A model generated the notes under the pieces. That model saw nothing but the letters and a program-made list of their open reading frames with translations, did no database searches and was not told the DNA's origin. Shown here in pieces: positions 1 through 12,400 of a stretch of 64,000 nucleotides of DNA. How positions within the stretch are numbered: position 1 is the stretch's first letter; each line of letters begins with the position of its first letter. The stretch comes from Trichostrongylus colubriformis. Its lineage: Eukaryota > Nematoda > Chromadorea > Rhabditida > Trichostrongylidae. The position numbers were made by a program, and so were the translations under genes. Location of the stretch: contig OZ022256.1 in assembly GCA_963978905.1 (NCBI GenBank), positions 30,777,426 to 30,841,425 on the forward strand, read 5' to 3'.

Positions 1-448
1 AAAAAATTTCGTTTTTATCACTTGTCTTTGCATAATAATACGAACCATATTTCAAATGCTAGGCCGTATTTTTTGTTACCCGAGTGATGGTTTTCCAGGC
101 AGTTCTTTAAGCAAACTGATTTTCTACATTCACATGGAGGGAGAAGGGTGGATACCTTTGGCAGTAGGTAAAGGCGTGCTGTCTTTACCTGACTGAAGTA
201 GAATTTTCTTCCTTGCCGCCTAGTTCCCTGTGTGTGCCCGGCTGATCACGTAGAAAAAATTGCTCACTCAAGTTGAACTCGACGGCACTCATCCATATAC
301 ATATAGTTATGGAAACATGTGTACGGAGCGTATAGACAATCAGTAGCACGGAGATGGACTTTAATTCTTAATTAACTAATGTAACTATGCTTCTCAATCC
401 CGCTTGCTGTGGGAGCTGTCATTCATTCCATGTTGAATGTAATTTCAG

Positions 449-3400
449 GATCGTTGCCTGTTGTCGGAAACGTCGCAGTTCTCGCATCCAGAACTTTTCG
501 TAAAGGCAGAGAACATGGATTACTTCGATAAAATCTGCGATCCAGTGACGATACCTGAAGAACGCACTGTATCGAGCACAGAACGCAGTGCCGTCGTGGA
601 AGGAGTCACTTCAGTGCCGGTTGATGGCGACGACCAGGCGGATCTGGACGAGCGCGTGGTTGGTTTGTTAACACTTAACGGACCGAGACTATTTTTTGCT
701 TTCCTCAAATCATCCCATCCAGGACTGCTTTTTTCCTGGTCATATAAAAACGTGGATTTCTGAGAACTCGAGCTGAGAGAATACGTTTTTGAATGTTGAG
801 AACAACATATCTTGCAGTTGTTGTATCATTATAAAAATTGGTTCGTGTTTTAATACCACCACTAACAATTGAATTTTGGCACACTAAGAAGATAGCGCCA
901 CAGCCAATAGAAAAGTAAACATGGTCGAAGTTTCACCTGCAGAAGTGAGTAGATGTCCTGCTTATCCTCAATTATTTCGAACAGCATTTTAATTTTTGCG
1001 CGGTTGTTAGAATGAACTATCCAAATCTCCCGTATCCAAGAAAGGACTGTCCAAGAAAATGTCCCATATTCCCATGCGAACACTCCAGCGTTGAACACTA
1101 GATGTTCAGTTTTTGAAAGATATTATCTCCTCAACTGCTCTTTGAATCATGTAGAAAATGCAAGGGCAACTAGAGCTTGTGGAGATCATTATTCCTCAAC
1201 AAAGACAACGCGAGAAGTAGATCTCATTATCATAACCCAAAATCCAGCACCAAGTGGTTGCTAAGTAAAGACTGCCATTGTTCCGTTTGTCGAAGAACCA
1301 TTATAAGAAATGGCTGCCCATGTATAACGTCACAAACAATGAATTTGTTTTGTCATTGCTTGCTGCACATGTATGCTTTTCGAAAGTGAGTTACCAACAC
1401 CTAACCTACTTTTTGTGGAAGAAGGGTTCCAGGGAAATATATTACTCTCTTTATATTCGAGAATATATGGTGGAGCATTTGGCTGTGGCACTCTTCCAAA
1501 AAACGGAAGAATTGTGGTCTGTTGTACAACACCATTTGTTGCACAATCCACGTTATGGGTTAAAGGAATCGGCCACGGAAAAATCAATTCCTTTGTAACC
1601 TTTATATTTATGTTGCATTTGCCCAAGGGTCGTATGCAAAGTTTCACGCGGAAAAGCGAGAATACGGTTAAGATGTACGAATACGGACAACGGGGTGGGC
1701 ACTTGCTCGGAGGCCCCGGGCACCCGGCCGAGACTTTGTGGTGCCGTATCTTAGCCAAATTCACATTTTCGCGTGAATGCGGCCTACATTAGGCAAATAC
1801 AACATAAATATATGGGTATCATAAAAACTAAGTTTTCCGTGGACGATTCCCTTAAGCAAGTGGGTAAGTTGGTGAAAGTCAGGAGAAGTGTTCATGAATC
1901 CATGCTAGGCATCATTGGAGTTCCATCAGTAACAAGACTGAGATATGTACAGCGGGCAGAAACTTTGACTACATCTTGGTCGCACCTTGGTTGATTCGCA
2001 AAGTATTCATGCGCAATAATGAACTCAAGAACTGCAACAAAATTTTTGATTTCAGACGGCCTTGGGTCTGGCTGACGTGGAAGAAGTCTCGAAAGCAATG
2101 GAATCTGTCATGAGCTCGACCTCGTCGGATGATCTTAAGTCAAATGTTGTGGAACGAAAGGAGACAGAAGCCGAAGGCATCGTTATCGATGACACTGCTG
2201 AATTCCAAAGAGAACAGCGGACTCCTGTGAAAGCTCGTACGTGTTGCAGCATTACAATACATTTTATGTCACAATCAGATCATTTCCTCTCTATTTTCCT
2301 TCCTCAAATTTCTCTCATCACTCTACTTTTCCATATATGTTCTTTTCATAAATCAGTCACTAACGCCGGTAATGGCTCATGCATGAGTCATCTTCTACAG
2401 GAATGGCTTTTTTAAAAATAGTGCGAGAATTGATGGAACATACGGGCCACCTACCTTTTTTAGTGTGGAAATTGCAAAAATAAAAGCAGACGAAGAAAAT
2501 CAGACCTAAGAATTGATCTCTACTCTAACTGTGAATCACAAACTTCCTTTTGAGGGCTTACAACTGAGTGCCTCATGTCTGGTGTGGTCCTAAAAGTGGA
2601 ATTTGCAACAGAAACCTCGGGTGCAATTTACATCAAAGTAAGTTTCAAAGGAAAACGCAAAAAGGTCTGAAATATAACAATTGTTCAGGAGAAGTTCTCC
2701 ACTTGTCGCACGGAATTCACAAACGCCACTGAAGTTGAGCTTCGCATGCCGTTCCCAAAGAGCGACGATCCCGATCCGAGATGTCCAGGCACAGAAATCG
2801 TGAGTTAATTGCACCAAGGTTGTCCCATGCGGTAACTGTCAGGAACCATCAGGATTCACCTTATTCGTGCCTTGAGGGCCACTGTGGACTTCGCAAATCC
2901 CACGAACCTTCAGAAAAAATCTGAAAGACAGAATCGAGCCACGGTTCGTGCAGTACAAGAGTGGATTGGATCATGAAACTGTGTTAAGGCTCCATCTCTA
3001 TGGTTATTCTCGGTCGTTATACACAAAAACGAGATGAATTCTCCCTCTTTGGTCACTTCTGTGGATCGTGTCTTGAACGTCACATGCAACTACGCCGAGC
3101 TTCTTGGGCGAAGTGCAAGGTATTTTCGTTATTTTCAGTTTAACCCACCTTTCAGCTTAATGAGCTTTCCACGCTGTTTCGCACGGGGAACGTCAAACTC
3201 AGTGGAAACTATATGACGCCTCCATGTTGATCGGTAATCTCAAGGATATACGATTTTTCAGACCACCTTCAGTCCAACCAACAGCTGATGGAAGCAACGA
3301 GACGACATCCTCAAGAATTGACCTGCAAATATTTCGAGAAGGCCGGGCGGTTACCACAGTTCCGCTTGGTGATGAGGTTGAGCTAAGATGGATAAGTGAG

Positions 3401-6400
3401 TTCAGCAAGAGTGCTTCTGGAACCAAGGCTACGATCTGCTTCCGTCCGCGATACTCTTGTATTGAATCGCTATTTGCTTGATTCGATTCTCTCGAACAGA
3501 CCGTTCTAGCGCGTTGTCTCCAGCACATGAACAACTCTTAATTTAACGGTACTCCGCAAGTTGTTGCACTTTTTTTGCCCCACATGGTGAGCAGTCGCGA
3601 TGTTATACCCATGCAAACCGAAGGTACCTACGCCAACTTGGGCTCCATATTTTTCAGCTGAATTAAAGGGGCGTGGTTTGCATGAGCGCAGGGCTAGAAA
3701 CAAAAGGAAACCTTAATCTACAATTTGAATTGTATTACATAGTACCACTGATCGGTTTCGGCAATTTTCTATTAACAGTGTCATCGAATAATCGTAACTT
3801 TTGAACGGTTTCCCAATGAGATCACTTCGAGTCGTTTCGCTCTTACGTCCATCGGAACGGTAGTGTACCCCATTTTATGCAGCCCAATAAGAAGTACAAT
3901 GGCGCGTCTTCGAATATTCTCGCTCCCCTCTATTTTTGTGGCAATTTGTTTCTACGCAGTATTCAGTATTGGACCAAACACCTGGTCTGGGCTACTTTAT
4001 CGACAACTGCATTGCCGAAAGAGTCGGAGGCGCCAGTCCTTATCCTGAGCCACTCACTATCATTCGAGGAGGGCGAGTTCATTACTTCTCGAGCTTTGTC
4101 TGCTGTGTATCATCGACCTTGTCATCTTCAGATGCCCTGATGAGAAAATCAACAACCGTCTCATCAAGTCGCCTATATTACGCATACCTGATGGTTTTAG
4201 TACGAAAATGAAGGTAGTGCATTCCGCGAATTTTCAAATTAACAAATCTTGAATGCTCAGTAATCTTCTTGAGGGTGGGCCATACAAAAAGCAGATGACA
4301 GGGTTCGGTTGTAGCTGGTAGAGTCACTCATTGTCAACTAATGTACAGGAAATCACAGAGGGTTCGCATAAAAAGGCAACGAGGGTTGGTTGGAATTGGA
4401 AAAAACAACATGAATGTAAGGGTGACAAAGTACATGATTTTCCCGTGGACGATTCCTTTGAGGGTTCTGACGATACTTCGTTCAGGTTTTCCGTTTCGAT
4501 GGCTCAAGACGTGTTCGTATTCGTTGCACCATAGACGTATGCGTTGGCAGCTGCTCTCAGGTATGTTTTACATTTGATAATACATAACCAGCATATATAG
4601 TAAATAACGAGAACATAGACGAAGCACGGAAACTGTCAAACTCATCACGAAAGGTGTTTTTGTGTACATCCTCGCAAAGTTCAATGATGATGTACGAGAT
4701 TAGTAGATAACAATAGGGAGTGCTGTAAAATACTCCGAGTTTCGAGGAGTCTTAAATAGAGTTCTCAAACCAATAAATTTGTGTCTTATGAGACAATGCA
4801 GGTAACAAAGGCAGAGGATCGAAATCGTAAATACGTGAACTCGCTATGGGCGAAGGTATAGCGTTATTTCGAGGATGCCTCGATCTCATAGATATCCCTC
4901 GACTCACGCTAAGCCGTACTGCTATGGGCTGTCGTCGTTAGCTAATTTGACAAAATTGTCTAAACAAGGATAGGCAAACAAGTAAGGTGCCGGGAGAGCA
5001 TAGGCAACGTCAGAGTTGGAATTCGACAAAGTGATATAAGCTGCGTTCACACCCAGATTTCTAGCAACTCCAGGTACCACTATATCAGACCAGCAACCGC
5101 GCTCGTTTACTTCGGTGCTGCTTGATGCTTCTCACTTGCAATTCCTCGCTTCTCCGAGATCAATGGATGATTATCATCTTCATTATGACCTTATGACAGA
5201 TATTCGAGATCACGGATGCGTCGATCCGCCTATCAGCCAGAAATCCCAAATCGAGGATACGCGCTTGCACTCATTTTCATCGATACGTATCGTCTTCTTG
5301 ACGCTGAAAATCCAAAATCCCAAAACGTTGGGGTTATGAATGCAGCCTAAGAAAGTAGGGACTATGATAAGATACAAATATGTAGATAGTGAGCCTTTGG
5401 TCATGAGACATTATTTAGTGGCAAAATTGAATTGCACCAGCAACTACGACTTTAGTGATCTCTCGATTACCGCAACTGAAGACGATTCCATCAATCAACG
5501 TGTCGGCATTGAGACCGGCAAGAATGGGAGAGCTGAGGTCAAAAGAGACGAAATCCAGCTGTTTGCCGATCTGAAAACTAGAAAATTTTACTGGCTAGTA
5601 ATTGTACGAAGTATAACAGTAACTGCAGAGCACAAGCCGATGCAACCTTGACTGCGTCCCACAAGTGTTTCCTGCGTGTGGAGCAGTTTGCGGTGGAAGG
5701 CGCTTCAGTGCTTAGAGCGTGTGTGTGATGGGACATCAAGATTGGGTCACCGCGCCACTCGTAGTTTTCCACCGCGCAAAAAGGACCTTACAGGTATGCT
5801 GGATATATGCTTCGTCTTGAAGGGAGCGTCTGTCGCTTCCTCGGGTGCCCTGACCTAATTTCAGTGTCCCGTGGCGCACTCCTGTAGGCAGAACAAAGGG
5901 TAATTCGGGCATTCGGAGTTGTTAGAGCTTCTTCACTGCAAATGAACACGCCAGGTGCAAGGCGCGTTATGGAACTCAACTCCCTCCGAGGCAGTGCCTC
6001 AAGTTTACCCTCCAAGCTCATCATGGCCCTACCATGGTGCCTGGTGCGGATGACTGTTAGTCGCGAATTAGATGGACGGCTGCCCCGTCCCGCAGTAACG
6101 CAGACGGAAAATGTATTTCCGGTAAAAGTCGACGGGAGAGGGGGGTCCTGTATCTGCAGTTTGAGACCGTCCTACTTTCTATTGCACTTTTTCCACTATG
6201 GCACTGCCTTGGAGCTCTTCCTGATGCCTTCAACAAGGCTTTACGCTGTTTGGGAGGTTTCCTTTGGCACGATTCCTTCTAGGAGATGTGCTACGCATAC
6301 CCTTTACTTAATACAGATGCACTGATCGATACATTGATGATCGCGCGTCCATCACTGCAGTCAGGGAGAAAATTAAGGGTGCCATTTGTGATTTCTTGTT

Positions 6401-9400
6401 TGCGATCACTTCGAATCGTTTTTTCTTCGGCATCACCCAGCACCTGTTCTTCCATCCTTGGTAGATGACCTCTTGTCGTTCAACGAGAAAAAAGCCCTGC
6501 TGCCTTTAAAACTCGCATGACAACCGTTTTAGGCAGGATGGGTAACTGTAGAAATTTTGACCGTGATAATCATAGCTTCTGGCCTACGGCTTCCTCTTGG
6601 CTGTTGTTGATTAATCAGTAAAGAGAACAGATGTTTCCATTTGCTCCTTTTCCCTGCCTTCCGTTCCTCTTCCTTACACGCTTCCTATTTCCGCTTTCCC
6701 CAGTTATTCCTTTTTGGTTCAAAGTGTAGTATGTATCTCTTGCTGTACCATATACTCTTTTATGCTCGTTTCTTCAACATCTTTGCTGTGCTGAGCTACT
6801 CTCACAGGGATTTAATCGCCCTTTTGAGTGACTTGAAGACGCCAATGACTTGTTTGACAAGATATTTAGGTTATTTTGCCTTAGCCGACCGTGCTTTCCA
6901 AAAGAAGCTCCACATAAGGCGGTGCGCCCCTCTGATTCGCAACTGACAGCGTCTTTCAGACGTCAGAGATTCGAGAACTAGTGGTTTTCCTTACGTCATT
7001 CTTCTAAAAACTACCATAACTGAGATTGACCTCCATGTCCTTTGAGAGAGTCGCATCAGCTTGCGCAAAAAACTGATAATTATTTTGTGCAGAACACTAC
7101 CTCTATACTGCCGGTGACGTTATCAATAGAAAGGGATCGAGCTCCGCCCACGGTGGCGTTGTGTAGCAGGCGGGATGCTGACAGAGCACCTACGCTACGC
7201 GAATTGTGACGCATCTGAATAAGAAGAACTGAAAAACTCCGAAGGACTGCAGTAATATATCGAACCTGTTGGGTGTAGCAAGCCCATCGCATTTCCTCAA
7301 GGAAGCTGATGCGGTTGTTGCAGTCAGTGCCGAAGCTGATATGTTGATTATCAATGACGTGCGGAATACCGTCTCCCAGATATCCTTGAAATGATTATTT
7401 AAATCTTCCATAAGTACATCAAAGTGGAAGGAATAAGAGCAAAGTGACGCAAATACCTTCTGTGCACGGGCAAATCACCACATTAGCCCCACACCGCGTG
7501 AGCTTCTTCATATTTGACAACGGCGTATAGGTCGCATGCACAGCTGTGAAAAGGGCTCCGATTTCAAGAGTCTCCAGCAGAACATCCGACGGACCCTGGA
7601 ACTTCAGGGGTGAAACCAAAACCCTATCACAGGTAGTTACTCAGCTGAAATAAATCGCACTGGAAAGTTAACTATACGAAATTACACTTTGAATTGTATA
7701 GTTTTTTTCTGTAAAGAGTCCTGGAATGTTCCTTTCGAAACCTAGCATCCGTGAAGAACCTTAGAAGAGGCGAGATGGAGCGCGCATTGCTTGAAGTGTG
7801 GGTGCAATAATTTACTTGACTGTAATGAAATTGGAACACAGAACAGACAAATATGTGCAGTGCAGCAGAAGGAACAAAATGGTATGGCCAAAACCAGGAG
7901 AAACGACGCCTAACACATATTTTACCTTCCGTTCCTACCTGATTTCCCGCGCGCTGACTACTACGTTTCCATCGGAGCCACCTGTCTGTGTGAAACGTGG
8001 CGGTCATACGCAGTTATTGAGGTCACCCATTTGAAAGCTGAGCGCTACACGGAAGCGGTGACCTGAAGGGGTTAGGCCTTGTTGCGTCGCATCTTTTCCA
8101 TGCGATCCACACCAAGGATACATCCGCTGAGGCTCCTTAATGCCTGTGCAACTGTGCATCCCTTTAAAAAACCGATGAGGCACCTTCGTCCATCCCTTAT
8201 GGGGTGTGTCTCCCACTGTATTCAACGTGTACTTTCCACTAATGAAGGTGGAAACCAATACTAAATCATTTCTTCGCTGCTTATCCGTAGTATTTTATTC
8301 CCTGCCTGTGGATGTGCTTTTTCTAGACACAGTTGTATGGCCATTTCTTCGAAATGGAGCGCTACAGCAGCGAAATGTCTTCATACTGTACTTTGACGTA
8401 TTATGTCATCGCTGTTCTCTTGGTTAGACAACAGGTTAGGCGACAGGTTAGACGACAACATTTACACCACAAGTTACCCCATACATATTATTTAGGGAAC
8501 CGTGTCGGGCACCACAAAAGGGAAGTTGCACGAGATGAACATTCACAGGAATGTAAAAACTGCCGCAAAACTTGCACGAATACCTTTTTCTCTCCTAAAA
8601 ATCGCATGCAGTCCTCGATCTCTTTCGGTTGCTCTTCAAGATGAATATGAAACGCAAGGTTCTTTTCTACTGCGAATTTGTACAGCTTCCTGATGTTATC
8701 GAAGCTTACAGCACGCGCCGAGTGGGCTGAAACAAGACCAGCTTTTAAATAAACACTGTTAGCTTGCAAGGAAACTTATGCGTCATTTTTCTTAATTTTT
8801 TCCTTTCTGAATCTATTTTTATACAAAAATAGGCCTTGATTTTCAAAAGATGTTGATGTCGTTATTCTTTCCTACTTATACTGATTTATCGGCAACTTCC
8901 GAATCTTTGAAACTGGAAAAGTTCAAAGAGTGATTTTCTAAACAGAGAGAAAATAAAAAAATATGCTTAAGCCAACTCATCGTAGTGATGAATTCCACGA
9001 CCTCGCCGCTTGCGTTAGAGCGCAGACGACTTTTGTGGATAAGGAGCAATCATAGACTTTTTCGGAAAATCGTCACTTTATCGCAGGTAGAAATTGGAAT
9101 AATTCAGTTGAACATTAAATTGTACAAAGTACCCTCCACACAAATCCCACCCGAAGAAATTTCTGGGAGCATATACGAATTCGTGAGGAAAAAGTTATTA
9201 CAGTGAAGACGAGCGTTTACATGAAGTTAAGTGTACGTCTTTTCCATCTGCCTATATTTTTCACGTTAAAGCAGTGAGTAGGGAGGTTAGTGATCTGTCA
9301 TATCGAAGAATGCGATCCGAGACGATCTTTCGATGCATCGCCGCCACTGCCTTGTTAATCGAGCTCTGATTGTTTCCCTTTACGAGCAGGTGAACTCAAT

Positions 9401-12400
9401 AGCATGCTGACACTTCGTGGAAGTTATCTTCTGTAGTCTCACGATGTTTATTAGAACTATTTATACAGAACTTCTGGCGACCATAAACTTCGATTGCCAA
9501 GCTGCTCCAATAGAATGTTCCTCCTACAGCAGGTATGCGCTACTCGCGGACTGCTGTGGCTTGCCCTGTGCAGGCTGAATGGGGAGGGGGGGGGGGTACA
9601 GATTGAGTTTTTGGGTGGCCCATGAAACTAAACGAGGCCACCCAAGGACATCAACATTCATCAAAGCGAGCTGTACAAAAGTCACGTACACTGACTCGAC
9701 AATGTAATCGCTTAAAGGGACAGTTCACGATAATATGAGTGTCTTGGTTCCATCTGCGAGTAGATAGGCCCTACCATAACGGCGAAGCGTGTGCCATCAC
9801 CGCGGCGTGAAGTTGAACGCCAAACGCGTGAAGATCCCGTAAGTCAGCTGGCGGCCACCGTCTCAAGCTAGCCCACACCCATTCTACGACTTAGCCAGCA
9901 GAGCAGCGGTGGCATCTACGTGGATAAGAGGCATGAATGGACTGCGATAAGATAGGATAGGCAGATTCCCACAGTAATAGCAACCTTATCGAATGATATT
10001 ATCACGCGAAAACTTGTTCAAGTGCTCGCTTCTAAGTTGAGAACTCGCCGAAGCAAAAGGTCAGAAACACCCTATTTTAAGCTTTTTCGGAAATTTCTTT
10101 GGCTGCTTCTTCGCTCACTTGTTCTTCAGCACCCTAAGAGTCTTTACAGAATGCGAAGACGCATGAAAATTATCGTGAACTGTGCCTTTAAGGTTAGAAT
10201 AATTGATTTTGAGCCATAGACCAGGAGGTCGGTCCACGTGAGCATCCTATATAGGCTTCGGACGACGACTGCTTCCCGACAAAAGATTCCTTCTTCGTTC
10301 AATAGAGTGTTGGAGGCATGTATCATTGCAGACTTGCGGATGAACACCGCCGTCCACATAGGCAGCTACTGCACGCGGCCACCTAGTTTCGCTGTGGCAC
10401 TTACGAAACTGCACCCTTCCAAGCGGTGCAGTAAATAATGGCGCTGCTCCTCGTCTTATGGTCAGAGGATCGAATCTGGGATCGGTGTTCATTCAAGTCA
10501 GGCGAACCTTTCCCTCAGAAAGGTAGATGAATGTCACTCTCGTCTGGGGGATAAAAGCACCGAGTTCAGACTGGTCGGCTTGAATACGAACCAAATCGCA
10601 GTTGAATGTCAGTGCGGTGGAGGATGTTATTTGAATGTTTGCCGCATCCAATGACGATTACAGTGGTTGCTTTAGACTTTTATTCGTATTACCGGACTGA
10701 CACCACATATCATTTTTTGAATCATTTTTTATTCGGTTTTGTAGAGATCTCGTAAAGCAGTATTAGAAGGAATAGTACTGACCTGCTACCGCAATAGTAA
10801 CTGTTTGAGAAGCGAATTTCAGCAGTTCATTGAGGTTTTCAATGAAATCTTGGTAGCTGGAAACGAATCGCTCTTGAACTGGATGTAGAAGAGGCTGATC
10901 GAAGCTAGCATGTTCGTAGAAGGTCTGAAAACAATAACCCATCAATACCTACGCACTTCTCAGCGCAGCAGTTTGAAAGCACACCTGAATGAGGGTTATA
11001 CGTATACCGGCGTCTTGTGCTGCTTTCAAAACTGCAGAGTCCAAATCAAATTTACTTGTGCCATGATGTACGTAGTGGAATTCTCCCACACTTGTGATAC
11101 CTGCTTCGAGCATCTCGCGAAAGGTACGGTAGCAGTACTGAAGTGCAGTCCTGATATTTCACTCTAGTAATCATCTAACAATAAGTCCGTGTGTGTATCA
11201 CTTCTTTGAACATCTAATGCTTTAGTTGGTGGACATCCAATGGGACGGAAACCTGCGCAGGGTGTGTTGAAACCTGAAGATGCGAATCCACGCATCAACG
11301 AAAAGAAAATAAAAAGTCTTGATTCCATTTTCCTTCCGGTTTTTTCTATAAACTTTATTTTGAGTACTACAGCCATAATTTTGGGTCTCCGGAACGTGTC
11401 TGTGCCCATTATCATCAACTGTGCGTACTCGAACACTCGAATTAGGTCAGATCACATGAGAAAGCGGTTTCCGCTCCTCCCTCCCCCACCCCTTCCCCTG
11501 GCGCGCAACCACTTCGCTACGATACAACCAAGACACTTGCCCCACGGTGACCTGATCCACCCCTAACTCAAGTGTCCTGACGCACACTTCGTAATGTCAA
11601 AGTTTTGTCGTCCTCTCACAATCAGAGGAGAGCTTTGCTTTTGCAGTGGCCTCGGGCCATAAAGTTGTTGTACAGAAACATAGCGAAGCAAGATATCCAC
11701 CAAAACATACTTCGTAGAGCTTTTCTGTTGTGATACCATCTATGAGCGCATACATATTGTCGCGCCATTTCCAAAATGTGTCGGCTGACTTGCCACCGAT
11801 TCCACTTTTTCCTCTGAGATGACGGTGAAATGCGTGGGAATGAGCGTTTACGAAACCTGGCAGCACAACCTAAAATGTTATAATTTCAATGTAAAAATGT
11901 AGAAAGCTACTTCTCGTACATAGTTCATATGTAGCGCTCAACTGGCACTCTCATGACTATTAATTATCAGCTATTTATTATCGGATCCACAAGACAAGAA
12001 AATATCCTACTATATATTAGGTTGATTCATAATAAATCGGACAAATGGTAGTGATGATTTCTAGAGATCATAACTCAGTAACGAATTAACGAAAATGGAC
12101 GAGCGAGGTACCGCTGGAATGAGTATGAAAAGCTCTTCAAAGTACCGCAAAACAGTCACTCCAAAGTAAATTCATTCCGCCACAATGCCGCACGATTTCA
12201 AGCGGTCCAGAGACCACATCCGCAACGTTATACTATTTATATCGCTATCTGGCCAGGAACCCGCGGATATCGGCAGACGTCTGATAGAAGTTCACAAGGA
12301 GCATGCCCCCGGCAGAAGTACACTGTAGTTGTAGCATTCGAAGTTTGCGTCAGGCGACTATTCCATCGAAGACGAAAACCGCGGTTGGTGGAGCGTACAC

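Larger units (their letters stand above)
659..2055 (+). other. ZP gene intron 1 with dispersed repeats
   Basis: This is a non-coding intron of about 1.4 kb. It contains two copies of a dispersed repeat in opposite orientation (1556-1690 and 1755-1858). The short ORFs here run through repeat sequence and have no recognisable domain. Confidence 0.6.

Noticed and set aside
5709..5793. Alternative ZP exon (CLERVCDGTSRLGHRATRS, PPRKKD) after a CTTCAG acceptor and before a CAG|GTATGC donor
   Set aside because: It joins in phase after exon 9 and has a basic run, but leaves a phase that no later exon fits. The exon at 19978 supplies a better ZP end and furin site.
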